From Macrothele yani (taxonomy: Eukaryota; Arthropoda; Arachnida; Araneae; Macrothelidae): a stretch of 64,000 bases of DNA. The position numbers and the translations under genes are program-made. The notes beneath the pieces were generated by a model that was not told the origin of the DNA, did no database searches, and saw only the letters and a program-made list of their open reading frames with translations. The stretch spans positions 160,052,709-160,116,708 of the forward strand of contig CM076997.1 of the NCBI GenBank assembly GCA_039090855.1, given 5' to 3'. Positions 41,564 through 53,082 of this stretch are shown piece by piece. Each line of letters starts with the position of its first letter. Positions within the stretch are counted from its first letter, which is position 1.

Positions 41564-42857
41564 CGAAGTTCAGGGTCTTCACCTTCAGATACTCAGAACT
41601 TTGATGTCTTGGATGGTGTAAAATGACACCATGCTCGAAGGGAAATTGAAGTATACGGGTTCGGTTCCCAATCATCGAGTTTTCTGATGCGAAGTTACAG
41701 TGTGAGCAGAACAGAAAATAGGTTATTCTGATTTCCATGATTATAATAATAAAACAACAAATGTCAGGTTAGACAGAAAATTTTCTAAAACTAATTACAA
41801 GAAAATTTCTGTCTTCAGTAATTGGAACTGAGACTTAAAAGAATTTATGTCCGAAGCAACATTTCCGCGGGCATTTTTAATTCGGAGGAAGATCAAAGAC
41901 AACAACAACAACAAAAAAAAAAAAAAAAAAACGAAAAGAAGAAGAAGAACTTGGAGAGACTTGACCTAAATTATTTATTTGTAAGACAGCGGAATAAAAA
42001 CTACACCATCTCCTTCTTCATAGAGTATCATGAGATGTACTAAGCTTAACACTCTTCTTCAAAAAATAAAAAAAAGGAGGTAGTTAGTTGAAAAGAATAT
42101 TAGACACATGTAAGTTTAAACGCTATTTCACATCCAGAATGTACTCTATAAAAAAATTTCGAGAAGTAAAAGTTCAAAGGAAATAAAACGAAAAGAAGGT
42201 CCTTAAAAGTCAAAATGCCTTTCCCAAAAAAGAAAACTTCTAAAACTGAGAAGTAAGAAGCAAGTTCGAAAAATTAATTTGATATAGTGGAGTTCCTTTC
42301 TGACTTCTCCCCCACGGACATTTCCGCTTTCTCAGACAAATCGAAATATCCAACGGCAACAAAGCGCAATGCATGACATCAAAGCTTACGCTTCTCGAAA
42401 TAGACATAGAAATTACTTAAAACTGGCGGAATGCTTTTTAGCTTCGCAGTTAATTCCTCATTTTTTTTTTTTTGAAGAAATGTTGCAAGCATGTTGGTAA
42501 AATTAAATTCTACGAAGTACTGATAATTCAAATAATGCTCGTTGCAACTAAAAAATGGATCCACGATTCTGAGCTTTTCGACACATGTATATTAAAATCA
42601 TTCGTTGAAAACATCCAGTCGTAGTTTATCAAAGAATCATATTTCATACTCTCTGTGCAGGTAAAGTAAATTAAGAAATTTAGGCTTTCCACATTTAATG
42701 CCTCTGGGGTTTAAAATATTTTTTCCGATCTGTTCTTATTACAGTGTCACATTTTCTGTGGAATATCGAGCATCCTATTGAGAGGTACAGCTCCTTTTGT
42801 TGCAGATTTTCATGCCTTTTTAAATGTAAAACTGAACAGCTGTTGTTAATATACTAG
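41563..42857. other. AT-rich non-coding stretch
   Basis: Nothing recognised apart from A-rich tracts (41903-41930) and T-rich tracts (42461-42473). Confidence 0.45.
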
Positions 42858-43580
42858 AACAAGTTAATAAAATCATGCAATTCATTGATTACGATACGCT
42901 TTCCAACATACGAGAAATAATTACTCAAGTTATGAGGATAATGGCTGTAGAATAAATCTCGCTCCTATGACCTGACCTTTGACTCCATTTCAATGTTATT
43001 CAACAGCACCGGTAAAGTATACTTCCGGAACAACACGTTAAAGTTATGTCGCAATCGAAGCATTTTTACGTAAATTATAACGCGCAAGGGCGATGGAATG
43101 GATCCCGATTTTATGTCCTGACCTTTGACCCCATTTCGCCCATTTCCAACAGGGTTCACCCCCACGTGGTCCCCTACGACATACTAAAATTTCGTCGAAA
43201 TCGAACCATATTTACGCAAGTTATGACGCATAAGGGCAACGGAATGCATCCCGCTCCTATGTCCTGACCTTTAACCCCACTTCGCCCATTTTCAATAGGG
43301 TTCGTCAACAGTGGTCTAATACCACATACTAAAATTTCATTGAAATCGAACCCCATTTACGCAAGTTATGTCGCATAAGGGCAATGAAATGGATCCAGCT
43401 CCTATGTCTTGACCTTTGACCCCACTTCGCCCATTTTCAATAGGGTTTGTTTCCAGATGGTCCCCTATTACATACTAAAATTTCATAGAAATCGAACCAT
43501 TTTTACGCGCGTTAACGTGCGGACAGACGGACAAAGCTGGAGCATATGCGCTTCTTCAACCTACGGTTGGAAAGTGTAAA
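42858..43580 (+). repeat. Satellite family 2, complete dispersed copy
   Basis: The copy begins AACAAGTTAATAAAATCATG and has four monomers of 145-146 bp. The anchor CCTATGTCCTGACCTTTGAC or a variant is at about 42965, 43111, 43257 and 43402. It ends with the cap GTGCGGACAGACGGACAAAG, followed by CTGGAGCATATGCGCTTCTT and CAACCTACGGTTGGAAAG. The same start and cap occur inverted at 53690 and 49500. It is not coding. Confidence 0.85.
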
Positions 43581-43688
43581 AAATGGACTGGAGTTGCGCC
43601 GAGATGAATCGGTTTATGGGACAGTATTGTCCGAATTTTCTAGGAGTAATGGATAGGATATATTGCACGGTAATATTTCATTGAAATA

Positions 43689-44908
43689 CACCAACGAGCC
43701 ATTACATTGTGACCACCCGCAGCCTAGAGAAATGAGCTCGCCTGGAGACAGAACGGTGGCGCAGGTGAAGTTCACAGAGCAATATATATACAACCCAAGG
43801 ACCAGCTTTCGGTTTGTAGAGTGTTCGGAGTCAGAAAGGGAAAAGGTGCCGATTTATCGGAGTTTGATAAAGTACAAATTGTGATGGACCGGCGCCTCGA
43901 AACTACGATCTCGGAAACGGTGAGGCTTGCGGTTTGTTTACGTGCCGCTGTAGTGAGAACATATCAAAAGTTGTGCACAGATGGCCAAACGACGAACAGT
44001 CATCCAGCGGGTGTGTCGTCCGCAGCTCACTGATGCCAGAGGGTAGTGGAGATTGTCGCGCGTTGTGCACAGAGACCGCAGAGCCACAGTGCGACAAATC
44101 ACTCGCAGCTACAACAGTGGTGATCAGGGCAATGTGTCACAGCACACAGTTAACCGCAGCCTTCCGCGCGTGGGCCTGCTTAGCCGAAGACCCAGCTGGG
44201 TCCCCATACTTACTGCACGTCATCGCCAACAACGCACGAAATGGACCCACGATCATCCCGTTTGGACCTTGGATGATTGGAAGAAAGTGACCTGGTCTGA
44301 GGAATCAGGATTCCTGGTGCATCATGTAAATGGCAGAGCGCGGATAAACCTATTACCAACAGAGAATATGACGCCTAAATGCACGCTTTGGCGGAAGCAG
44401 ACCTCCAACGGTGGTGTTACGCCGTGGACGATGTTTTCTTGGGACACATTGGGCCCTATTATTTTCATACCACGATTCCTGACACCTGTCGGTTATTTGA
44501 ACATCGTTGCGGACCAAGTTAACCCATTCATGGCAACTGTGTTTCTTGCTGGTGATGGCCATTTCCAACAGAATAATGTGCCATTCCACACTGCAAGAAT
44601 CGTCAAGGAGTGGTTCGAGGAACATGCTGGTGACTTTCTGTTAATGCCCTGGTCTCACAATTCACTTGATAGGAACCCAATGGAAAATGTGTGGTTCGAG
44701 TTGGAAATGCGGATTCGTGCTAACTCACCACACCCTGAAATGTACGGGAACTGGAGGACCTAATGTTGACATTATGGTACCAGATAACCCAGGATACCTA
44801 TCGCCACCTCATCGAATAGATGCCTCGTCGAGTGGTCGTTGTTTTCAAGGCTAAAGGGAGTCCTACAGCTTATTCGGTAGATGGTCATAAAGTAATGACT
44901 CATCGATG
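43689..44908 (+). mobile_element. Tc1-type transposon, D-36-E family, copy 2
   Basis: This 1220-bp element is flanked by TA. The inverted ends are CACCAACGAGCCATTACATT (left) and the complement of CATCGATGAGTCATTACTTT (right). It is the same family as the element at 18482. Confidence 0.9.
43838..44873 (+). pseudogene. Tc1-type transposase, D-36-E family, copy 2
   Basis: The longest frame (44053-44763, 236 residues) has VVHRDRRATVRQITRSYNSG, VPILTARHRQQRTKW, LDDWKKVTWSEESGFLVHHV and EEHAGDFLLMPWSHNSLDRN. Two catalytic acids have changed: WSDE is now WSEE, and QQDN is now QQNN. The Glu of NPMEN remains, 36 residues after the altered Asp position. The initiating ATG seen in copy 1 reads AAGG here. 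A frameshift near 43990-44050 and a late one near 44755 complete the loss. Confidence 0.87.
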
Positions 44909-44944
44909 TATGTTCTAGTAATTAAGGAAACACTGAATAAAATG

Positions 44945-46378
44945 CACTGGCGGAAAGTGAAAAAAGAACACCAAGAAGGAGACGTCTGATACCAACGAAA
45001 TTTATACAGCATAATAACGGAATACAGAGGATAACGTGATCAAAACATTATGGCAAAATACAGTTGCATTTGCTGGTAAACTGAAAAATAACATTTCCAC
45101 GTAACATGGTTGGTACGAGGTTGAACCGCCATGAACTGCGTCACACTGTGCAATTCTGGCATGGAGTCTGTCGTACAGATGTTGGATGTAAGTTTGGGGT
45201 ATTGAGTTCCAAGCATTCTCAACCTGGACGCGTAAATCGGGGATGGTCGTGGCTGGCCGTAGAGACCGGATAAGTCGTTGTCCCATAAAATCCCACACGG
45301 GCTCAATGGGGGACATATCCGGTGAACGTGCAGGCCATGGAAGTTGTCTCACACCCTGAAGTGCATGGTGCTTTGAACGTGCAGTGTGTGGGCGTGCGAT
45401 GTCTTGCTGGAAAACACCACGATGGACCAACCCTACAAATGGCACAACAACGGGCTAAATGATGATGTTGTTGATGTAGGAGGTGCTGTTTAACGTACCC
45501 GGTACAAACACTAGTTGTGTACGGGAGTGATAGCTGATCGCTCCCCACAACAGGAGACCAGGTGTAGGCCCTGTGTTTTGCTGGCGGATGCAAGAAGGGT
45601 GGAGAATCTCCCCTGTGCGTCTGCGAACACGCATACGGCCATCGGAGGCTCCCAAGCAAAATCTGCTTTCATCGCTGAACACGACAGATCGCCATTGCGT
45701 TCTCCAGTGCAGACGTTGACGACACCACTGCAGCCGTTCCTGACGGTGGGCTGGAGTCAGAGGTACACATGCCAGAGGCACTCGTGCACGTAATCCTGCA
45801 TCCAGTAGACGGTTGCGGATTGTTCGCACAGTCAACTCAGATGCAACGGCAGCTCGGATTTGCGTCGCAGTGGATGATCTGGTTGACAACGCCGCTCTTC
45901 TTATGCGCCGACTGGTCCGCTCATCAGTCTGTCTATGACTCCCGGTTCCACGTCTTCTCGCGTGGGAATGTTCCTCGCACCATCTACGTCACCATCGTAC
46001 CACCACCGATACTTCCCGTTCAATTCGCTCCGCAATATGACGATACGATCACCCAGCCTCGCAGAGTCCGACTAGGAAACTTCGCTCAAAGTCCGATAAC
46101 TACTGAAATCGTACACGTCTTCCATATCCAGGCATTGCAGCTTCTTCAGGGTCTTCGCACGTGTCCGTACGCCGACGAGTGATTACATTCACTTCGCCGT
46201 AGTCTTTAAATACCACCGACGATAATTTGCATATTATTCCGTGCTGTGGCGTAAGCGCTCACCAGTTGGTCCCATATTTAACATCACACCTACGTAAACT
46301 CGACCCCATTAACATTTGTAAATTTCATGATCGTCCGCCAGTTCCTTCTTGGTGTTCTTTTTTCACTTTCCGCCAGTG
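44945..46378 (-). mobile_element. Tc1-type transposon, fourth family, with long identical termini
   Basis: This 1434-bp element has inverted ends that match over 36 bp without mismatch (CACTGGCGGAAAGTGAAAAA at the left, its complement at the right). The right side is followed by TA. The left is preceded by TG, perhaps a mutated TA. It lies 36 bp from the right end of the D-36-E copy 2. Confidence 0.9.
45002..46182 (-). pseudogene. Tc1-type transposase, fourth family, broken
   Basis: N-terminal text in two frames near 46000-46180 includes LSDFERSFLVGLCEAG and SVVVRW (helix-turn-helix). The 144-residue frame (45455-45889) has VRTIRNRLLDAGLRARVPLA, SVVFSDESRFCLG (first Asp) and LLLWGAISYHSRTQL. 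The 147-residue frame (45002-45445) has GVFQQDIARPHTAR (second Asp) and LPWPARSPDMSPIEPVWD (Glu). The D-to-E gap is 32 residues here, which suggests a 6-nt loss from the usual 34. Frameshifts near 45450 and stops in the N-terminus disable it. Confidence 0.87.
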
Positions 46379-46896
46379 TATATACTCAGGCAGGCACAGT
46401 TGGCTAAAACCATCGGTATTTATTGAGTGCGAATATAGGAAATTCGAAATGTTTAAATTTTTCTGTGTCTTGACCAGTGTGCTGTACAGTTCTTACGAAG
46501 TGTAAGTTGTTCCTCGAGCGCATCTGGGTAAACTATTTTGAGTGTTCTTCCATTCGGAGCCAAAATAAAGGGTTTCATTTGCATTTAATGAAATATATAA
46601 CCTCTTTCGTGAAGCTGTTATTTTTACATAGCGGAAAAATTTAAAGTGCGTAGTAGCACATACAGACAGAGCCGCGGTTTAAAATGTAAGCAAATCCCCC
46701 GCAAATTGCGGCGGAAGAATACACGTAACACTTCGGAATACTAACGAAATGAACAGCTAGACCAAATTTCAGATTTTAAATTCGGCGTGATGTGGTCAAA
46801 CTGAAAATAAGAAAAATCATGTTAATGTTTATAGGACGTAGTAAAACATACCGGAAGCCGTGATCTAAGACCTAGGCACACCCAGTGGTGAAAGTA
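46379..46896. other. Non-coding spacer
   Basis: Nothing recognised. Confidence 0.45.
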
Positions 46897-48012
46897 CACT
46901 AATGAGCCATTACACTATGACCACCCGCCTAATAAGCTGTCGGACCCTCTTCAGCACGCAAAACTGCAGCCATTCGGCGAAGCATCCATTCAATGAGGTG
47001 GAAATAGGTATTCTGGAGTATATGGTACCATAATGATAACAGCAGGTCCTCCAGTTCTCGTACATTTCCGTGTGGAGGTGATTTAGCGTGAACTCGTTTT
47101 TCTAAGTTGAACCACAAATGTTCGATAAGGTTCATGTCAGGTGAATTTTGAGGCCAGGTCTTTAACAGAAAGTCACCAACATGTTCCTCGAAGAACTCCT
47201 TGACGGTTCTGGCAGTGTGGAATGGCGCATTTTGCTGTTGGTAAAGGCCATCACTTGCAGGGAACACAGTGGTCATGAATGGGGGAACTTGGTCCTCAAC
47301 AATGTTCCGATACCTGACAGCTGTCGGGGATTGTGCTATTGGGATAATCACTACTAAAGTTCCCAAGAAAACATCGCCCACAGCATAACACCGCCGCCGC
47401 AGTTTTTCTACCTAACAGTGCATCCAGGTGCCATATCCTCCGTTGGTAATCGGTGCATCCCGCTTGGCCGTCTACGTGATGCACCAACAATCTTGATTCG
47501 TCAGACCAAGAAAATTTCTTCCAATCATCCACGTTACAATCTTGATAATATTGGGCTCATTTCATGCGTTGTTGGCGATGACGTGTAGAGAGCATGGGGA
47601 CCAGGCTGGGACTTGGGCCACGCAGGCCCATGTGAAGAAGGCTGCGATGAACTATGTACTGTGACACATTGCCCTGATCACCACTTGTGTAGCTGCGAGT
47701 GATTTGTTTCACTACGGTCCTGTGGTCGCTGTGAACAATGCGCAACAGTCTCCGCTCAACTCTGGCATCAATGAACTGCGGACAACACGCGGCTGAACGA
47801 CGGTTCGTCGTATGGCCATCTAAGCACCATTTTTGATAAGTACGCACTACAACGGCACGTAAACTACCCAGAAGCCGCACCGTTTGCGAGGTCGTAGTTC
47901 AGAGGCGCCCTGCCATCGCAATTTGTCCTTTATCAAACTCCGATAAATCGGCAGCTTCTCCTATTCTGAATCCGAACATTCTACTAACCGAAAGTCGGTC
48001 CTCGGGTTGTGT
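46897..48012 (-). mobile_element. Tc1-type transposon, D-36-E family, copy 3, 5' truncated
   Basis: The transposon 3' end at 46897 (after TA) starts CACTAATGAGCCATTACACT, as in the other copies. The 5' inverted end is missing. Just after the leader words CAACCCGAGGACCGAC, the sequence changes at about 48012 into the second Tc1 family. Confidence 0.85.
46929..47975 (-). pseudogene. Tc1-type transposase, D-36-E family, copy 3
   Basis: Three frames (47557-47880, 47296-47532, 46929-47381) cover the protein. They contain VRTYQKWCLDGHTTNRRSAA, HRQQRMK, DDWKKFSWSDESRLLVHHVD with the first Asp intact, and then EEHVGDFLLKTWPQNSPDMN. The second Asp is changed (QQQN for QQDN) and the Glu is kept in NLIEHLWF, with the same 36-residue gap. 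The start codon reads ATA. It ends AAVLRAEEGPTAY. Confidence 0.87.
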
Positions 48013-49391
48013 ATAACTACCTTCGGCCCGGATGACAGCTGCGAGACTGCGTGGTATGGACACAATGAGGCCCTGGAAGGTTGCGCGAGGCACACGTGCA
48101 TCAGAGAACGGAGGTTCCTGAGAGGGCCTGGTTGTAGGTGGGCACGTCAAACCTGTCGATCCAAATAGTCCCATAGGTGCTCTATGGGATTGAGGTCGGG
48201 CGATTTCGCCTGCCAAGGGAGAACAGAAACATCGCTGTCGTGTGTCTGGAACTAATCACGCAACCCCTTTTGCAACTTGAGAAGACGCATTGTCCAGTTG
48301 GTAGACACCATCACCATCAGGGAGAACCTCCAACATGAAGGGATCCATGTGGTCAACGAGGTGGACAGGTAATATTCGGCGCTCAGGGACCCATCGTGTG
48401 GTACGAGCGGTCCCAGGTCATGCCAGGAAAACAACCACTAGACATCCACACTATCCCCTCTGGCTTGTACTTGACCGACAAGCATGTCCGCGTTTTGGTT
48501 CTCGTGTGTCTGACGCCGAATTCGCCACCGCCCGTCACTTCGGTGGAGTAGAAACGTCGATTCGTCGGAGGAGGCCACCTTTTCCCACTCCTTTTATTGC
48601 CCAATGATGTTAGTGCCGCCCGGTGGCTAAGTGATCTACGCGATGGCTTGTGATCTTTCGTCAGTGAAGGAATTCGAACACCAATCCCGGTGAGTCATGG
48701 ATGTTGTGTTTGTCTTATGGCACTGGCTCTCTTCCTTCCCTAGAACCAGTGGCCCTAAATTGGGGACAGGAGACTGTTTATAGCCTATTGAGTTGCTCAT
48801 GATGGTCGTTAAATCTACAATAAACAATAAAAAATTATGGTGACCCCATGACGACTGCAGTCGTCGTTGCCGGTAAACCACGGTTAACATCGGCGTCTTG
48901 ACGCAGAGTAGACTCCGGAGACCCATAGGTAACAGGGGTGGCTCTACTGTTATCGGGGACACGTACCTGGCTTCCCCATTTGCGAGGTCAGTTGCTGCAC
49001 TGCTGCGGGTTGGTTGCTCTTTACCATTCGACGGAGGTGACATTTCCCTCTGGAGTCGATGGCTTTTGGGGCTCCACAGTTATGACGTCATGAGGTACTC
49101 GGTGTGCCAGCGGTCCATTCTTGGTACACCCTTACTACAGCACCTCGCGAACAGCCAACGAAGTCTGCTGTTTCTGAGATGCTTCCACCCTTTAGTCGAT
49201 GTTCATAACTTTTTGAACGTCCGTCAAATGACTACGTCAGCCCATCGTGTTCACGTGACAAACTATGTTTCATCTGTCCTGGCCGGCCGCTTATATGTCA
49301 GTGTGGTTGACCTTGTCACGTGCACTCTGTGACGCGCCAGGGCAGGTACACTGTGGTTTCAGGGGTGGTCATATTATTCTGATACGACTGC
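48013..49391 (-). mobile_element. Tc1-type transposon, second family, copy 2, fused to copy 3 of the D-36-E family
   Basis: It is collinear with the element at 36835-38045 from GGCCCGGATGACAG (48018) to the right terminus near 49391 (GTGGTCATATTATTCTGATA). The left inverted end is missing at the fusion. A SINE is inserted at 48615-48835. The transposase is broken into short frames (MFSWHDLGPLVPHDGSL, RNRLFYSTEVTGGGEFG-like, ARYVSPITVEPPLLPMGLRS). Confidence 0.83.
48615..48835 (+). mobile_element. tRNA-derived SINE inside a Tc1 element
   Basis: It starts GCCGCCCGGTGGCTAAGTG, and its B-box area is degenerate (GAATTCGAACACC). The 3' half is clear: CACTGGCTCTCTTCCTTCCC, AGAACCAGTGGCCCTAAATT, GCCTATTGAGTTGCTCATGA. 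It ends in an AT-rich tail. Imperfect copies of ATGATGTTAGT and ATTATGGTGAC flank it. Confidence 0.85.
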
Positions 49392-49494
49392 ATAGAAAAA
49401 TAGAAATTACTTTAATGAGTAAAAAATAAACCCTAATAAATTTGAAATTCACATAAACATGTCTACATCACGAAGAGCAGGGATTTTGTTTTTT

Positions 49495-49996
49495 ACGCTT
49501 TCTAAACGTAGGTTGAAGAAGCATATGTGCTCCAGTTTTGTACGTCTGTCCGGCCGTCTGCACGATAACGTGCGTAAAAACTGGTTCGATTTCCATGAAA
49601 TTTTATTTTAGTATGTGGTAAGGGACCATCTGGAGATGAACTTTATTGAAACTGGGCGAAATTCCATTGCTCTTATGTGTCATAACTTACGTAAAATGCT
49701 TCAGTTGCGACAAAACTTTATCATGCTGTTCCGGGGTTGTACTGAACCGGTTCTGTTTAATATCATCGAAATGGTATCAAAGGTCAGGACACAGGACCGA
49801 GATTTATTCCACAGCCACATAACTAAAAATGCTTCTATTGCAACAAAACGTTAGTATGTTGTTTCGGAAGTACAGTGAACCGGGTCTGTTGAATATCATC
49901 AAAATGGGGTCAAGAGTAAGAGCACAGAATCGAGATTTATTCCACAGCCATTATCCTCCAAACTTGGTTTAAAAATGTTTCTATTGCGACAAAACT
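49495..49996 (-). repeat. Satellite family 2, right-hand part of a split copy
   Basis: It begins with the inverted cap (TCTAAACGTAGGTTGAAGAA, GTCCGGCCGTCTGCACGATA), followed by monomers with TTTATTCCACAGCCA. It breaks off at GCGACAAAACTT near 49996. The family resumes at about 53472. Confidence 0.8.
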
Positions 49997-50262
49997 TGAG
50001 TTCTGTTGGCCACGTCCATTTCTAGCTCCTGATTTTCTGCCCTGTACTAACGGAATAGGGTATCCTTACCTCGTCTGAGGGCTTTTCTCTAGCTTATAAA
50101 GCTCACGTGTATGGAACCTGTACTGCTCAGTAAGTACCAATATTTTTCATGTACGACGTATTTTCTGTCTTGTGCTTAACCCTCGTCGTTTACTCCGGTA
50201 AACATCGTGACTCGCCTTGACTATCTTCAGTTTCCTTATCAGCATTCCTACACGCTGCCTTC

Positions 50263-50490
50263 GCCGCACCGGTGGCGCAGTGGTCTAAGGCGTTGGCCTC
50301 TGATCATTCGTCGGAAGGGGTCCGGGTTCGAATCCCGGTGAGGCATGGATGTTGTGTTTGTCTTACGGCACTGGCTCTCTCCCTTCCCTGGAACCAGTGA
50401 CTCTAAATTAGGGACGGGCGACTGCTTATAGCCCATTGAGTTGCTCACGGTGGTCGTTAAATCTCAAAAAAAAAAAAAAAAAAAAAAAAA
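50263..50490 (+). mobile_element. tRNA-derived SINE, young copy 1
   Basis: The tRNA head has A-box GGCGCAGTGGTCTAAGG and B-box GGTTCGAATCC, then GAGGCATGGATGTTGTG. The body ends GTGGTCGTTAAATCTC plus a run of 25 A. CACGCTGCCTTC is repeated exactly at 50251-50262 and 50491-50502. Confidence 0.95.
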
Positions 50491-50890
50491 CACGCTGCCT
50501 TCTGTGCTTCCACTACTGGGCTTATCGCAACACCTCCCGTATCATGCAGCCTTCTGCAAGTGGTTCTCCAGTGACGTCATCTACTCTTCAGTTGTGCACC
50601 ACCCGTCTCTAGAGGCTCTTCTTGTGACGTCTTCACTCGACTTTCTGCCTTCGTTTATCCGTTCATCGTGTCTTCCCCACTTTCAACGTTTACCATTTCA
50701 GTGATTGTGCTTTTCTACTCAACTGCTCATGGCCTGTGCTACATCTCCCGATTATTTTCTCCCGCTGACGTCTTCCCATGATGTTCTGCTTCAAGATCAA
50801 CTTCATTTATCTTCGCCTACCGCCACTTCCATACACTCTGCTCTTTTGCCGTCCTGCTTGGACTTCATTGTTTCTCGTCATGATACAGTT

Positions 50891-51123
50891 CGTTGTTGTT
50901 GTTAATTGTTGATTGGGGGTTTAACGACCATATTGAGCAACTCAGTGGGCTATAAGCGGTCGCCCGTCCCTAATTTAGGGCCACTGGTTCCAGGGAAAGA
51001 GAGAGAGAGAGCCAGTGCCGTAAGACAAACAAAACATCCATGCTTCACCGGGATTCAAACCCGGACCCATCTCGGACGAATGATCAGAAGCCATCGCTTA
51101 GACCATTGCGCCACCAGAGCAGC
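50891..51123 (-). mobile_element. tRNA-derived SINE, young copy 2
   Basis: It is inverted relative to copy 1. The B box and A box read on the minus strand near 51050 and 51105. Its tail is an (AAC)n-like repeat instead of pure A. A (GA)n expansion near 51000 lies in the conserved CTCTCTC stretch. TGATACAGTT is repeated at 50881-50890 and 51124-51133. Confidence 0.95.
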
Positions 51124-51459
51124 TGATACAGTTGTCACCGCTCACATCCCTGAGTCTTCACCACGAGGTCAATCCTTACTTGCCTCTTCAGCCTTAGGGG
51201 TGAAATATATTGCTCTCCATGATGCTGAAATCATTAGGTGAAATATATTGCCCTCCCTGATGCTGAAATCACTGTATATAGGTTTTCATCAGCTTATTCC
51301 CCCTGATGCAACTACCCATATCGCACGAAAACCCCGCTATGTGCTTGTTTATTTTTCCTCTCTCTCTCGCAGGTTGCGCGGGCCATTTCTTTCCCCCATT
51401 TCCGTGGGCGATCAAAGTCTGTTCGCCATGCTTTAGCACAGTGTCTCATTCTTGTCAGC

Positions 51460-52047
51460 ATGGCGCCTGTTCCTCAGGAAATCTCCGATGATATCCTGCA
51501 AAGTTTTTTCTCCCGTTGGAGCCTTGTAATTGGTCCCATTCGCACGTTACCAGCAGCGTCGGCCGAGCAAGGTGCTTGTCCTTATCTTAGTTTCCGACGA
51601 CAGGTCCTCGTCGTGTTTCCAGACGAAACCTTCATTACTTCCTGTCCCACTACATTCCAAGTAGTCTGTGGCCATCATATTCGCACCACTCATGTCTATA
51701 CTGCTCTTCATTGTTTTATTTGCAAATTGCCCACTCATTTATGTGCTGCATGCCCAGATGAAGACATTGTTCATGCTTCGGCTTCATTTTTTGTTACATC
51801 TAATTCTGCCTCACTGCCTGTCAGACCTTCCCTATTAGTCTCTCTGCCCGGTCCGGGTGGATTGTTCTCGGCCTCTGATTTTTCTTCTTCCTTTGTCCCT
51901 GAGGACGCCATATTATCTACTCATCTGCTCTCGTCTTCTCTCCTGGATGTTACTTCTTCAGCCACCACCACGCCACCTTGCTCGCCTCCGTCAAGCCCAT
52001 CTATCATCAAGACTTTATTAAAACGCCCAATGTCTTCTTTCTCGTAG
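51460..52047 (+). CDS. Gag-like ORF with one CCHC zinc knuckle
   Basis: The ORF has 195 residues starting MAPVPQEISDDILQSFFSRW. Near residue 87 it reads CFICKLPTHLCAAC, a perfect C-X2-C-X4-H-X4-C zinc knuckle as found in retroelement nucleic-acid-binding proteins. The preceding RRQVLVVFPDETF and FQVVCGHHIRTT resemble the strand-rich segment before the knuckle in LINE ORF1 proteins. The remainder is Ser/Pro-rich. The frame probably continued downstream, since frames at 52544-53461 and 53083-53388 have the same composition and the latter ends in a basic block (RKRRRKHRRRAAL). No start evidence beyond the first ATG. Confidence 0.5.
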   Translation: MAPVPQEISDDILQSFFSRWSLVIGPIRTLPAASAEQGACPYLSFRRQVLVVFPDETFITSCPTTFQVVCGHHIRTTHVYTALHCFICKLPTHLCAACPDEDIVHASASFFVTSNSASLPVRPSLLVSLPGPGGLFSASDFSSSFVPEDAILSTHLLSSSLLDVTSSATTTPPCSPPSSPSIIKTLLKRPMSSFS

Positions 52048-52368
52048 CATTCTTCTCCTTCCACTGTATGTCTTCTGCCTTTACCAATGGACACTGTCTC
52101 TATACCTGAGGTCCAGCTCTACGGTGTTATGGAGACCGTTCTATCCAGTTGTCCCTTGTCTGCTGCCTCCACCAGCTCCCAGTGCATCTTACCTGTTTCT
52201 GTGTCTATAGACTCTGCTTCGTCATCTGCTGCCATACCCTCTAATGTCTCTTGATCAACCCCGGAAATGTTCGCGATTCCTCGCTCGTCTCTCTTCCTAC
52301 TTCGTCATCTGCACTACCCGTTTCTCCTTGATCAGCAGCCACTTCACTACCCGATACTTCCGATGCTC

Positions 52369-52600
52369 AGCCGCCCCGGTGGCGCAGTGGTCTAAGGCGT
52401 TGGCCTCTGATCATTCGTCCGTAAGGGGTCCGGGTTCAACACCCGGTCAGGCATGGATGTTGTGTTTGTCTTACGGCACTGGCTCTCTCCCTTCCCTGGA
52501 ACCAGTGACCCTAAATTAGGGACGGGCGACTGCTTATAGCCCATTGAGTTGCTCACGGTGGTCGTTAAACCTCCAAAAAAAAAAAAAAAAAAAAAAAAAA
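52369..52600 (+). mobile_element. tRNA-derived SINE, young copy 3
   Basis: It is nearly identical to copy 1 in the body, with A-box GGCGCAGTGGTCTAAGG and a B box with one change (GGTTCAACACC). The A-tail is about 27 nt. ACTTCCGATGCTC is repeated at 52356-52368 and 52601-52613. Confidence 0.95.
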
Positions 52601-53082
52601 ACTTCCGATGCTCCCCGGACCTGTTCGCTCATCTCTCCGCATCTCAGCGCCGCCTCGTTGTTACTCTGTCTCGTTGAGAGGTTGAAGAAATGGGGACTGA
52701 CAATGGTCTCATGTATCTTGAAATTCTCAAGTTTCTCAAACCCCGTATGGAAACATCTTCGCTCCACGAGCGCCTATAAGCCTGCTCGACTCGAGCGAGA
52801 GAATGCTTTCGAATTCTTCAAAATTGAGCCTTCTGATTTCTGCCTCTCACGATCACCTTCACCATTTCATACAACTCCTCTGCAAGATACTTCTTCTACT
52901 ACACCTGTGTATACTTCAGCGTTACAGTGTGCTGTTTCATTGTCAATGTCTCCTATTTCTCAACTTTCGCCATGTTCTCCTGCAGTATCTCAACTCAGCT
53001 CAACCTTGCACGCCAGCCCTGCTTCTTCGCCGCTTGACTCGTCTGTCACTCCACCAATTGAGTTTGCTTCCTCCAGCCTCCA

